Shown here: piece by piece, positions 10,941 through 22,400 of the stretch
Numbering within the stretch: position 1 is the first letter of the stretch
How the letters are laid out: every line of letters starts with the position of its first letter
Assembly (NCBI RefSeq): GCF_958450345.1
Contig: NC_088783.1
Span: 12,403,701-12,467,700, forward strand
Origin: Calliphora vicina
Taxonomy: Eukaryota > Arthropoda > Insecta > Diptera > Calliphoridae
Direction: 5' to 3'
DNA length: 64,000 nucleotides
Position numbers and translations under genes: made by a program
The notes under the pieces: model-generated
Databases searched by the model: none
Seen by the model: only the letters and a program-made list of their open reading frames with translations
What the model was told of the DNA's origin: nothing

Positions 10941-11814
10941 TAGAGTGTCCCTTAGAATTAAATTTTTTGAAATGTTGAAACGGTACCCGCTGACATCTTT
11001 CGTAATTTAATTTTTTTTTAAACGAATACAAACTGCGAAGAGTTTTGCTTGTCTGCAGAAACACCCAGAGTCTCTCGCAGGAATCGAACCCACAACCCCT
11101 AGATTGATAGTCCAGCTCACTATCGTCTAGACTATCGTGGCACGGCTCATTCGCCAAAATATGGCCAAAAAAATAGTTTTTCTCTAAAATCGCAAAATTT
11201 AAATCGCAGGTACGGAAAAACTGTAGGAGGTATTGACATATTTTTTAAACGTTTATATTTCCTATTATGTTGTAAATAAATCCCCATTTGATAATCAAAA
11301 AATTCTAAAATTAGTTTAACAAAATTTTTAAAAATTTGATATTGGACTGCCGTTAAAAAAAATATTTTTTTTGGTTATACCTTCGAATAGGTTAACTGTA
11401 TGTTATGAAGATAAAAACTCACATACAAGTAAATATGGATATATACTAAGTAAAAATAAGCTTTTATTTTAATATTTCTCAAAATATGTTAATTTTGTTC
11501 CTACATTTCTTGTTCTAGTGGCCTGAGACACGTTAATGGCCTGGCGATTTTTTAATAACTTTAACATTTTTTAACCAATTTTTGTCTTTTATATCTCATT
11601 TGAACGACAATTACGTACATATTTCGATTCTTTTAAATTAAAATGCAAAAGTAATTACTTAATCTCCTTAAATGCACCTCAAAACTAAATCGAAAGTCGT
11701 TGCCCTTCTTAGAACAAGGTACAATTTTTTTTTGGTGGTATTTTAGGTCATTACGAAAGTTTTCAGCGGGTACCGTTTCAACAATTCAAAAATTTAATTC
11801 CAAGGGACACTCTA
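10941..11814. mobile_element. hAT-type non-autonomous element, 874 bp
   Basis: Long terminal inverted repeats of roughly 65 bp begin TAGAGTGTCCCTTAG on the left and TAGAGTGTCCCTTGG on the right and continue through GAAACGGTACCCGCTGA. The flanks are ATGATCGT (10933-10940) and ATGAGCGT (11815-11822), an 8-bp target duplication with one difference, as expected for hAT. No transposase is present. A tRNA-derived SINE-like insert lies inside. Confidence 0.88.
11013..11152 (-). repeat. tRNA-derived SINE-like unit inside the hAT element
   Basis: On the minus strand a tRNA-like head contains a perfect B box (GGTTCGATTCC, about 11082-11092) and an A-box-like segment near 11130. A 5-bp anticodon stem encloses CTATCAA (anticodon position ATC). 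The segment is followed by about 60 bp of tRNA-unrelated sequence and an A-rich tail at 11010-11022. The acceptor stem does not pair well, so this is not a functional tRNA. Pol III SINE origin is inferred. Confidence 0.65.
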
Positions 11815-12447
11815 ATGAGCGTGTCCTAGCAGGAAGTCAATTGGCTCTAATTTAATACAAAAATACAGTTTGACAGCTGATCTAAAGTAGTTAATAAATG
11901 TACATGTTAAAGCACTTATTGATTACTATGAGTCAGTTTCCTGAAAATCTCATCAGATCCTTAGCTGGTTACTTCACAAGTTATTTTAACATTTATGAAG
12001 GTACCCTAGGTGTATGCTAAGAGACGTTTAATTGTAATCGACCTAATTGGATACAAAGATAACTCATTTACGAATAATTTACGGTTCAATACCCGATTAC
12101 ACATTGCATTTTGGAAATAGTTAGGTTGCTTGTAAACGATTGCAGATTTCTTAATTAAATTTTACACAGTGAACGAACGTGTTTCCGAGATGATTTGTAT
12201 TTACATGGGTTCGTATTTGCCATGAGAATTAGTGGGAGGTGCCACAAAGTTGGTCGCCATAATATTTGGAACATTTGCTCCGTATTTGAGGAATTTCGGT
12301 ATTTAAATAAAAACAGTTCATCCTAAAATTTCTAGTTTTTTATGGTAATTGTTCTTCTGAGAATTGATCCGAAAAATGATTTCTTTAGAAGGTTAATCCT
12401 CAAGTTCGAAAGTTTTCTATACATAATACGAAATACTTATTTAAAAT
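11815..12447. other. Non-coding stretch
   Basis: No gene, inverted-repeat element or array recognised. Confidence 0.45.
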
Positions 12448-12456
12448 GTTTAAGCC

Positions 12457-12975
12457 ATAGATGACAACTAGATAAGTAACTGAGAGCCTAAAACATAAAA
12501 CCTAATGTATTGTCATGTATTTTCCCAATTGGCCACGTCTTCAAAACATCCTCAATGATAGGTGCACGACAATGTATATTCGTGGACGACATATGAGGGA
12601 CAGCCAGAACAAATCGCCAAAGACTTTTTCGAACAAATGTCGCGAAAATCGTGTACAACTAAAGGAGAGAAAATGTCGCTCAGTTTGTCGTTTATACAAT
12701 AACAATGAACAGTTCAGCTATAAGTTAACAGAATATCATATTCAAGACAATGTCGCTCAACTTTTCGTCAACATTCAAGACATTGTCGCTCATCTTGTCA
12801 TCAATTGTCTCTGATATAAGACATGTCTTACATAAATTGTCAAAGATATTGTCGTCTACGACTAATTTTGCAACTGGGTTGTTATTGTATCACACATATG
12901 TGTGAAAAGAGAGTAATTTTGATTACTTGTTTTCATTAATATTTCTCTCTTCTTCTGTTCTATGTATTTTTATAT
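12457..12975. mobile_element. Putative MITE flanked by GTTTAAGCC (first of an adjacent pair)
   Basis: The segment begins ATAGATGAC and ends TACATAGA-complement-like sequence. It is bounded by GTTTAAGCC at 12448-12456 and GGTTTAAGCC at 12976-12985. Inside are three imperfect repeats built on ATTGTCGCTCA (near 12673, 12751 and 12784). Its right terminus resembles that of the next element (both carry a TACATAGA motif). The 9-10-bp flanking repeats suggest a Mutator-like origin, with low certainty. Confidence 0.4.
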
Positions 12976-12985
12976 GGTTTAAGCC

Positions 12986-13165
12986 ATAGGGTAACATAGA
13001 GACGAGACGCAATTGTCAAAAACCTAAGTCTGTTGTCAAAAACCTATCTCTCGCAACAACAAAATTCATGCTAGTCAATGTATTTTGTTGTTGTATCAAA
13101 CATACTTTTTGTTGTATTTTTGTTTGACAAATAGTAGTGTCTCATCTCTATGTATAATTCTCTAT
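12986..13165. mobile_element. 180-bp MITE with 10-bp target duplication
   Basis: Ends read ATAGGGTAACATAGAGAC and, inverted, ATAGAGAATTATACATAGAGA, sharing CATAGAGAYGAGAC. GGTTTAAGCC occurs exactly on both sides (12976-12985 and 13166-13175). Duplications of 9-10 bp fit Mutator-like elements. The body contains a TGTTGTTG-type simple tract. Confidence 0.65.
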
Positions 13166-13424
13166 GGTTTAAGCCTTCAGGAGATTCACAAATCATTTAT
13201 TATTTTTCAAAGTCGATCGAAAAAAAGTTTTAATAAATCTTTATCTTCTAAACTACTAGCCCTGTTGCAAAATGATAAAAGAACGAATGATACAGGAATA
13301 CATAAGCTTTCAGGAAATGAAATGTATGACCACCCTGTTAAAATATAAGGTGAGATACAGGCTGACAAAGTCGACCACCTCTGGTGTGAAAAACTTTGTA
13401 AAGCTCGTAACTTGTTCAAATATG

Positions 13425-14712
13425 GACAGCTATATAACGCCATAGTAATTCGGACCAACAATGGGTCACAATCGGGAAAATATTTGTAACCCGATATTTT
13501 TTTCAATAATAACATTTTTTCCAAAAAAAATAATTTTTCCACAAAGAAAATTTTTTCTCCAAATTTTTTTTTCCAATTTTTATCTTAAAGTATACTTTGC
13601 TGAAGGCTATAGATTCGGCACAGCCGAATATTGCTTTCTAACTTGTTATACCCTTCACCTTCGTGAGAAGGGTATATATTTGAAGGGTATATATTTCGTG
13701 AGAAGGGTATATTTATTTGACCAATAATTTTTTTAATTACAGTCAAAAAACATAGGAAGTTTACTTTTGCGCCACCTTGTTAAGTTTGTCATTCCGTTCG
13801 TTTGTAATTTCTACATTTTTCATTTCCGATCCTATAAAGTATATATATTCTGGATCCTTATAGATAGCGGAGTCGATTAAGCCATGTCCGCCTGTCTGGC
13901 TGTCTAACCGTCTGTTGAAATCAATTTTCTGAAGACCCCAGATATCTTCGGGATCCAAATCTTTAATAATTCTGTCAGACATGCTTTCGAGAAGTTTGCT
14001 ATTTAAAATCAGCAAAATCGGTCCACAAATGGCTGAGATATGAGGAAAAAACCAGGACAACCTCGATTTTTTACCTATTTTTGACCTACAGTGGCGAGCA
14101 GAAGTGAGTCCATGTTCACTACACTTCCGTCATCCATAAAAACAAAAACTATAAAAGCAAATCCAAAAAAAAAAAAATATTTTTATTTTTATTATTTTAT
14201 TCGTAACAAATAGGAGTAAAGAAACAAAAATAAATGAGATGAATTCAAAGAGTTTGAAAGAAAAAATTAAAATAACCCGCATAAACTCAGTTTTGCACGT
14301 TTTATGAATTGCACCTATTTTTGCTCTCCCACTTCATTTATCAGCAGAAATCATGCAAATTTAACGTTATGTATATCTGGATTACTAAGTCATTAATATA
14401 GACAATATGGATATCTAATGATAGATATTTCAAAGTCCATTGCATCGATGTATATAAGGCTATAGTAAGTTGCACCTATAATGGGTCAAAATCGGAAAAA
14501 TATTTTTTTTCCCGAATTTTTTTTTCACCAAAAGTGTTTTATCGCTAAATATTAAAAAAATTTAAAAAACAAAAAAACATTTTTTTTACAAAAAATTAAA
14601 AAACTGCAAAAAAAAATAAATTTTGTTTACCTAAAAATATTTAAAATGTTTATTTTGAAGTATAATTTGGTGAAGGGTATATAAGATTCGGCATAGCTCT
14701 CTTACTTGTTTT
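13425..14712 (-). mobile_element. INE-1/mini-me-like elements, one 3' part and one interrupted copy
   Basis: A first reverse fragment runs to about 13660 and ends with the TTCGGCACAGCCGAAT palindrome. A second, nearly whole copy starts with TTATACCCTTCACC at about 13659. It carries CCGCCTGTCTGGCTGTC near 13890 and the TTACTAAGTCATTAATATAG block near 14382, and it ends with the AGATTCGGCATAGCTCTCTTAC terminus (positions 14688-14709). It is split at 14088/14372 by a TA-flanked MITE. Confidence 0.7.
14089..14371. mobile_element. TA-flanked insertion (Tc1-like) splitting the INE-1-like copy
   Basis: The left end reads CAGTGGCGAGCAGAAGTG directly after TA (14087-14088), typical of Tc1 termini. 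INE-1-like sequence resumes at TATCTGG just after 14371. The uninterrupted family sequence is GACCTATATCTGGATTAC, so the insert went into that TA. A partly complementary motif (AGTGGGAGAGCAAAA, inverted) lies near 14316-14331, short of the right edge, so the right terminus is poorly defined. Confidence 0.6.
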
Positions 14713-16917
14713 TTATATTATATGCTTTAAAATTATAAAATCGCCTTAAGTTATGCACTATTTTTTAACGCAAATTCTTTAATTGCATACGTTTTAGAAG
14801 GTCTTTATTAATTTTAAAGCTCTCAATTAAATTTTAATGTTTTCTTCCTTTTTAAAAAAGGCAGGGTTTTATTTTCTAAATTAAACATATTCTTTAGCAA
14901 AAGTTAACTGATGTAATCTTTGTAAGAAGTTTATTCCAAGACAATTTCTATCGTTTCCAATTACACTTGCACGCACAATTTCTTGTACACAGTTCAAGTT
15001 AAAATTTAAATTATTAAAATTTTAATAATATTTCCCCTGATCTTAAACATATAACTTTAGTTAACATGGCGTGAAATGTGTAAACTTAAGTAATTAAATA
15101 TTTATGAGACGTTTTTGAAATATGAATGTTCTTTTTGCAAATGTTTCCTGAATTTCCCAAAGAAATTATTAAAATTGAAATGGCAGCAATAAATAAAACG
15201 AAGAACTTTAAATACAAACAACTGACATGGTTGCAAAAACAAAACCATACACCCCATCATCATCATCATCTAGCTGCAGAAAGAAGAAAAAGCCAATGTA
15301 CCGGTAATTGTGTGTGTTTGAGCTTAATTTATCTTAACAATCAGTTTTTAAACATTCACGATCATGTAAATAACACGTTGGAAAATCAACTTACAACCAA
15401 CAAAAAAAAACTAAAAAAGAACACTAGTAGTTACAGATTTTGTTTTACAAAATAATATGTATGAAAGGGAAGACAGACTAGAAAAAAGAAAACGCGTAAA
15501 TGTAAATTTCAATTAATGTGAAGCCAACAATGGTGCGCTGGTGGAAATAAACCCAGCAACAGCAAACAACCATTCCAAACATGGTTGATGTTGACCAGGA
15601 ACGAACGACAATTTGAACAGTCAGTTGTTGAGTGAACTCAACAGAAGCCCTTTTTTTATTATTGCGGGAAAATAAGCGAAACTCTGCAATTGTTGGCAAA
15701 AAAAACTTAACTTTAATTACTAATTGCTATCATAGACTATTACAAGAACTAAACAACAACAACAACAAAATAAAACTCTTGATCTAGTAGGAGAAAAAAA
15801 CCTAAATGATTTCCCTTTTTAATAAACCAAACAACTAGCCAACCAACCAACCAACCGTCCACAAAAACATTGATTCCAAGCCAAACAACAGAACATTATT
15901 TAACTATTTACTCGTTCGTACGCCCGGCAGAGAGGTAAAACCCAACCATAATATGGCTTTGACTTTGGCTAAAAAGTTGTAATGCCATGACAATGACCTC
16001 TTTTTCCGTGCTTAGGATCTTCAAGGCCAATAACGAAGAATTATATTTGCCATATCTGTGGAGTGCTTGTTGGCTGGATGGCTGTTTGGTTTTGATGGCA
16101 GCATAAAAGGGAAAAAGAAGCTCGCTCACATCACTACAAGAAAACTGAGATTTTTCTGGTTTCATAAACTTCATCAACATCAACAACGCCAAGTGAAACC
16201 AAACCAAACCAAAACGTCAACTACCACCGCACGCAGTCTTCTTCAGTGCAGTTGGTGTGTTGCACTTTTATCCCCCCCCAACACCAACACCATTAACCAT
16301 CATGTCTTCTTAAACCAAATTACCTTTATTGGCTCTTAGATGACTGCTGCTTAGTTTAGTTTATGATTCAGTTTGGCTTCGTTTACTTTGGTTGGTTTTG
16401 CTTACTTGATGGGCTTGTTTGGTGGCTCTCAACCAACATAAAAGACTTGCGCTGCGCTCAACATGTATGTGCCCATACTATTCCTGCTTATTGACCAAAG
16501 TCATCGTCATCACCATCATTATCTGTTTTTTTTGTTCGGTTCCTCAGTCATTCCATTGCCATACACTGCACATTATTCTAAAATGCACTCACTACCATTA
16601 TCCCCAAAAAGGGGTAAGACTTTAAAATTTATTGTGCTTACAACACAAATATTTATTGTAACCACAACACAACAAAGAACCAAAAGGCCTAACTAGCAAA
16701 ATGCGTACGTACATCATGAAATGAAGAACATTAAAGAAATAAGGAAAAAAAATTAAACATAAACTGAAACCAAAACCAAAAGAAGGCAAATGCTTATGTT
16801 TCAATAAAACAATTGTTGCTTCATCATTATCAAGATGCTACCCGTAAATGTGGTCAGCACCAGTAGGAAAATTAGATTTAAGAAACTCATTTTATTTCGA
16901 CTCCAAAAAAAAAAATA
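14713..16917. other. Non-coding stretch with simple sequence
   Basis: No convincing exon. Simple tracts include CAT repeats near 15258, CAAC repeats near 15755 and CCAA repeats near 15840. Open frames of about 100 codons on both strands near 15.1 and 16.0 kb lack domains, splice context and codon bias. Confidence 0.45.
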
Positions 16918-17530
16918 AACATATACGGACATCACTACGTGATAAAAGACCAAACGATTTGGGGCCTCGGTGTCATTTTTGCAAAAAAGTGATCATTTTC
17001 TCAGGCCCATATCGTGAAAGCAGTTCGAAATTTAGATTTACTTTCTGAGGCAAAGTTGTAAATCTTATCATAGAGAACAAAAATTGTGAACATATAAAAT
17101 CAAAAAAACTTCATCTTCAAGATTAAAATTGCAATTTAATTTTTTTTTACCTATTTTCCACTGTTCAGGTCTAAAATTCAAAGAAACAATCAACTACAAA
17201 AATGTACCTAAGGTGTCAATAAACAACTTTCTAGAACATATGAACTTCCTAGGAATGATTCTTAACACCGTTTAGGTAGGTCAATAAGTTAATAAGAAAA
17301 AACTAATAAATTATTATAAACTAAAGCATACTATTAGGCAGCTTAAAAATAAATTATTTCTATTTTTTGCGATTATGATCTTGAAGATGAAGGTTTTTTG
17401 ATTTTATATGTTCACAATTTTTATTCTCTATGACAAGGGCTACAACTTTGCCTCAGGGAGTAAATCAAAATACCGAACTGTTTACAAGATATGAGCCTGA
17501 GAAAATGAACACTTTTTTTTCAAAAAGTCT
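16918..17530. mobile_element. Foldback element B, copy 1
   Basis: The left arm starts ATATACGGACATCACTACG and contains GAGGCAAAGTTGTA and CTTCATCTTCAAGAT. These recur inverted near 17380-17460, enclosing a centre with CTTTCTAGAACATATGAAC. The same arms and centre occur near 25.2 and 43.2 kb. The right outer terminus is lost here. No coding sequence is present. Confidence 0.75.
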
Positions 17531-19539
17531 CGTCTATTTTAATGGTAAAACATAATATGTATTTTAAATAAGAGAATTAATGTTAAAATCAATTTGAAAA
17601 TCAAATACTTATGTTTTTTTTTGAAGATATAACTTTAAGAATATCGTAAATCATCAGACAAAGTGATCGAGTAAAAACTATAAGCGTTTCCGAACAGAAT
17701 TGTTGTATGAGAGAACCTGTGCATATTTTTGTTGTAATTTAATAGTAAAGTATATGGATTTATGTATATATCCCCGGTCAATAAATTCAAAATGTTATTA
17801 ATGGAATATAGTATACTTAAAATGTTCTATTTCCTACTGGGCTATTTCCCTACAACTTTTTAAAACGAACAAAACGATTTCGAATGTTATGTCTTACTTA
17901 TGTGTCCTTTTTTGATGTTTTATAACAACAATGTTGTATTTTTGTTCTTGTATGACTGGTTAAATCTATTTTAAACGTTCAAATGGTTTTTACTAACTTG
18001 GATAAAATTACACACAAAATAACAGAGTCAAATAAATAACTTTAGAAGAACAAATAACAAGCTTTATAAACAGAATAGTTTATAACATGACCTTTGATTC
18101 AGTACTTTTAGAACTTATGGAAGTGTTTATCCTCCAGATACATAAGTATAAAAAAAGCTATATAATTTTTAAGTTTTTTTTTTTTTCATTTGTAACTAAA
18201 AACTAAATTATTACTTATATTTTCTAAGCATATCAGTTTCAAGCAAACAATCCAAAGAAGTAAAAGTAGTACAACTTGCGAACTATGTACAACTTTAGCA
18301 GTTTATTACAAATGATTTTCTCTAATTTTTTTTTGTTAATAATTTGTTGAAATTTCTTTTATTTTAATCAATTAATTAAATTTGAATTTTATTTCTAAAT
18401 TATAATTCATAAAACTTAATAAAATTTCCTATAATCATTTAAATTATTAGACTTGAACTGTTTTTATAATAGTTTTTTTTGTTTGTTATTATTTCGTAAC
18501 CGAAAATTCCAAAACAAAATGTTTGAAATATTCTAAAAGTTCAAAATAAAAAAACAGTTTGTTAAAACTTTAGAAGCTAAAAACAATGAAAAAATAAGAT
18601 AAATTTAATTGCAAAATCATCTTCATTATCATTAAGATGCAACAATCATAAATCACTGGGAAAAAAACAAAACAAAAATCACAGCTACAGATACAGAACA
18701 GCCACTCAAACAAAGTTTAACCATTTTGATCGTGAAAAACACTGTACAAACAAATTCCCTTCCTCTACTGCACTGTACTAGTAAAAAAAAACAAAATGTT
18801 AAAATCGAAATATTATCATTTATCTCAATAGACCTGTGCTAATGGCTGGCTAAACGCCATCAATAATTACTAATGATTTGCATGATTTTGTTTTAAGATT
18901 TGTGATGGATGAATAATGTTTGGTAGCTAAATTAAACATTAATCTAATTGCCAGTCCCTACGTCAGTCTATCTGTCTGTCTGTCAGTTAAGTTTAATGTT
19001 TTTCAACTATTAACTAAAGGCGTTTTAAGTTGTTAGTACGAGTATTATGTTCAATAGCCTTCATAAATTCAAATTATTATTATTTTTTATTTATTATCTT
19101 TTATGGTTTTTCGTATTTGCATATTATGATTATTTATTTTGGATTTACAACAGACATATTTTATATCAATGGAATGGAAATTGTGTGACATTTTCTGTTT
19201 TTCTTTCAACTTATTTAGACACATCTCCAATTATCAGAAATAAATTGTACAAGATCTCTTGTAAACATATGTAGATGATGGTTCCATAATGATTTCACAA
19301 CTATTTCCGAACGAGATCCTTGACCATTGAATATTGCTGATAATGACAGTAGCGGAGCAGAATATGCCTTTCAGGCTGTTACTGTCTAAATTACTTGTTC
19401 AATGTCGATAAAAAAGTTTTATTTAATCTTCAATATAAAATAAGTTTTTAGCAGTTGACTAATGAGGGCTTACCATCTCCTGAGGGGTAAAAAAGAACGA
19501 AAATAAACGATTTTACAACCTTTTATTAAATTATACTTA
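17531..19539. other. Non-coding AT-rich stretch
   Basis: No gene or element recognised. A short CTGTCTGTCTGTC microsatellite lies near 18971. Confidence 0.45.
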
Positions 19540-19856
19540 GGACATTGCACTGCGATACACCAACAGTAATCTGCCATCCTATGTTCTTCCCAGCGACCTT
19601 GGTATCTGCGAGTATCTTCCATCACTTTTAAATCTTGATGGAACGTTCTGCTTACTCTTCGCTATATGATCCTAGATATTCTGGAAACTTGTGTAAATGT
19701 TTGTGCAGATTTTTAAAGCTTATTAAATCCTTTATTATTAATTCCTTATAATTTCCGTCCTTCCGATTTCCAAAGAAAATTTTTCACGACGGCAACAAAC
19801 GTTTTTCAAGACGCTGCTTCTAAATCATTCATTGAATGTCTGAAATCATTGTTTTT
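19540..19856 (-). pseudogene. Decayed mobile-element-associated coding remnant
   Basis: On the minus strand one frame reads HQDLKVMEDTRRYQGRWEEH then RMADYCWCI (about 19625-19560), and another frame upstream reads LHKFPEYLGSYSEE. I know these motifs from a repetitive protein family common in arthropod genomes that pairs a FPENLG-type motif with HQDIK, RYQGRW and MADYCW. Reading requires at least one frameshift and crosses stops. It abuts the minisatellite, so it may belong to the same element. The family's function is unknown to me. Confidence 0.5.
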
Positions 19857-21617
19857 AAGTAGTATTTCTATTCTTTTTTTTTTTTTTTTTTTAAAAAAGT
19901 AATATTTCTACTCCTTTTTTAAAAAAGTAGTATTTCCACTAATTTTTTTTAAAAAAAGTAGTATTTCTACTCCTGTTTTTAAAAAATTAGTATTTCTACT
20001 CCTTTTTTTAAAAAAAGTAGTATTTCTACTCCTTTTTCAGAAATGTAGTATGCCTTTTTTTAAAGTAGTATTTCTACTCCTTTTCTAAAAAGTAGTATTT
20101 CTACTTCTTTTTTTTTAAAAAGTAGTATTTCTACTCCTTTTTTAGAAAAAAGTAGTATTTCTACTCCTTTTTTAGAAAAATGTAGTATTTCTACTCCTTT
20201 TTTAAAAAAGTAGTATTTCTATTCCTTTTTTTAAAAAAAAGTAGTGTTTCTACTCCTTTTTTAGAAAAAAGTAGTATTTCTACTCCTCTTTTAAAAAGTA
20301 TCATTTCTACTCCTTTTTTTTAAAAAAAAGTAGTATTTCTTCTCCTTCTTTTTTTGAAAAAAGTAGTATTATTACTCCTCTTTTAAAAAGTAGTATTTCT
20401 ACTCCTTTTTTTAAAAAAAATTTGTATTTCTACTCCTGTTTTTAAAAAATTAGTATTTCTACTCCTTTTTTAGAAAAGTAGTATTTCTACTCCTTTTTTT
20501 AAAAAAATAGTATTTCTACTCCTTTTTTAAAAAGTAGTATTTCTACTCCTTTTTTTAAAAAAGTAGTATTTCTACTCCTTTTTTAAAAAAAATAGTATTT
20601 CTACTCCTTTTTTTAGAAAAGTAGTATTTCTACTCCTTTTTTAGAAAAGTAGTGTTTCTACTCCTTTTTTTAAAAAGTAGTATTTCTACTCCTTTTTAAA
20701 AAAAAGTAGTATTTCTAATCATTTTTTACTAATTTTTTTAAAAAAGTAGTGTTTCTACTCCTTTTTCAGAAAAGTAGTATTTCTACTCCTTTTTTTAAAA
20801 AAGTAGTATTTCTACTCCTTTTTTTTGAAAAGTAGTATTTCTACTCCTTTTTTAAAAAGTAGTATTTCTACTCCTTTTTCAGAAAAGTAGTATTTCTACT
20901 CCTTTTTTTAAAAAAGTAGTATTTCTACTCCTCTTTTTATAAAAAAGTAGTATTTCTATCCTTTTTTAGAAAAAAGTAGTATTTCTACTCCTTTTTTAAA
21001 AAGTAGTATTTCTACTCCTTTTTTACTAATTTTTTTAAAAAAGTAGTATTTCTACTCCTTTTTTAAAAAAGTAGTATTTCTACACCTTTTTTTTAAAAGT
21101 AGAATTTCTACTCCTTTTTTTAAAAAGTAGTATTTCTACTCCTTTTTTAAAAAGTAGTATTTCTACTCCTTTTTTAAAAAGTAGTATTTCTACTCCTTTT
21201 TTAAAAAGTAGTATTTCTACTCCTTTTTTAGAAAAGTAGTATTTCTACTCCTTTTTTAGAAAAGTAGTATTTCTACTCCTTTTTTAGAAAAGTAGTATTT
21301 CTACACCTTTTTTTTAAAAGTAGTATTTCTACTCCTTTTTTTTTAAAGTAGTATTTCTACTCCTTTTTTGAAAAAAAGTAGTATTTCTACTCCTTTGTTT
21401 AAAAAAGTAGTATTTCTACTCCTTTTTTTAAAAAGTAGTATTTCTGCTCCTTTTTTAAAAAAAAGTAGTATTTCTACTCCTTTTTTTTAAAAAAGTAGTA
21501 TTTCTACTCCTTTTTTTAAAAAGTAGTATTTCTACACATTTTTTTTAAAAAGTAGAAATTCTACTCCTTTTTTTAAAAAAGTAGTATTTTTACTATTTTT
21601 TTTTAAAAAAAAAGTAT
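19857..21617. repeat. Minisatellite array, unit about 26-29 bp
   Basis: On the order of 60 units of AGTAGTATTTCTACTCC followed by a T run and an A run of variable length. Each unit combines two dyads, AGTAG..CTACT and a T-run/A-run pair. Variation lies mostly in the homopolymer lengths and in scattered A-to-G changes. A shorter inverted array of the same unit is at 57281-57958, with shared flanking sequence. Confidence 0.95.
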
Positions 21618-22400
21618 AGATAGATTACCCTTCAAGGATCAAATGGCTACTGTGACTATAGTTGTTTATATTTTTCCTAAAAATATGCAAACGTTCTGTT
21701 CGGACATGCTATGAGATGATAAATTTTGAAGACCCTAGCTTTTTTATTTTTGGAAATATTGATATTTGACCGCTTGTTCATATAAGGGAAACCACTGTAC
21801 AGCGTGTCCTACTACGCTAAAAATTATTTATTAATAAAGGGGTTTTATAATAAACATTTGTATACGTTGTATTATACAACAAAGTTCCAAAAAGAGTGAT
21901 CAGTTATACTTTCAAATTTCAAAAAATCCATTTTAATTTTTTTAGAAGACTACAATTACATTTAAATAAAATTTCTTGGATATGGATACAAAAAAAGTAC
22001 TAAAATCAAAAAGTTCCACACACCTACCTGTTCACTTATTTTTTTGCATAAATGTAGTTTAAGTTCGCCTTTTAGTGCTAGGTTTATTAGTGCCGGAGAT
22101 ACCCGGTTTTACCCATTTTTACCCCCTTAAAATTCCAATATCCAAAAGTCCCATCTTAGTGGACCTACACATCGTATGGGGTACCTACATAATTTCAAGA
22201 CATAAAAATTTTCAAAAGTTCATATTTGGGAAAAATGTTTGTGTTGGATAATATGGTAATCGGCTTTACGAATGTACCGAATGGACGTATATAGTATTAT
22301 AGGTATCTAAAACCGTCTTCAGAAAATTTCCTTTTGGAGCTAATCGCTAACGGACAAAGGTAAAAACATTTTTTGCGTTTTATATATATAGATAGATATA
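21618..22400. repeat. Flank shared with the second minisatellite locus
   Basis: Part of this segment (about 22060-22300: GCCGGAGATACCCGGTTTT, ACCCCCTTAAAATTCC, TAATCGGCTTTACGAATG) matches the reverse complement of about 56990-57240 next to the other array. The end carries TATATATAGATAGATATA at about 22382-22400. No coding sequence is seen. It is read as part of one mobile element that contains the array. Confidence 0.65.

Noticed and set aside
11076..11150. A functional tRNA gene
   Set aside because: The B box and anticodon arm look right, but the acceptor stem does not pair and the unit continues into a SINE-like body with an A-rich tail.
13207..13542. 111-codon minus-strand frame
   Set aside because: Overlaps MITE and INE-1-like sequence, has no domain, and opposing frames of equal quality exist.
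15126..15455. 109-codon open frame with a His run
   Set aside because: The His run comes from a CAT microsatellite. There is no domain, splice context or codon bias.
15908..16339. Overlapping open frames of 93-99 codons on both strands
   Set aside because: Mirror-image frames in moderately GC-rich DNA with no recognisable domain. Neither is preferred.
19857..21617. Regular short repeats that could suggest a CRISPR array
   Set aside because: There are no unique spacers, the genome is eukaryotic, and the units are contiguous variable copies of one minisatellite.
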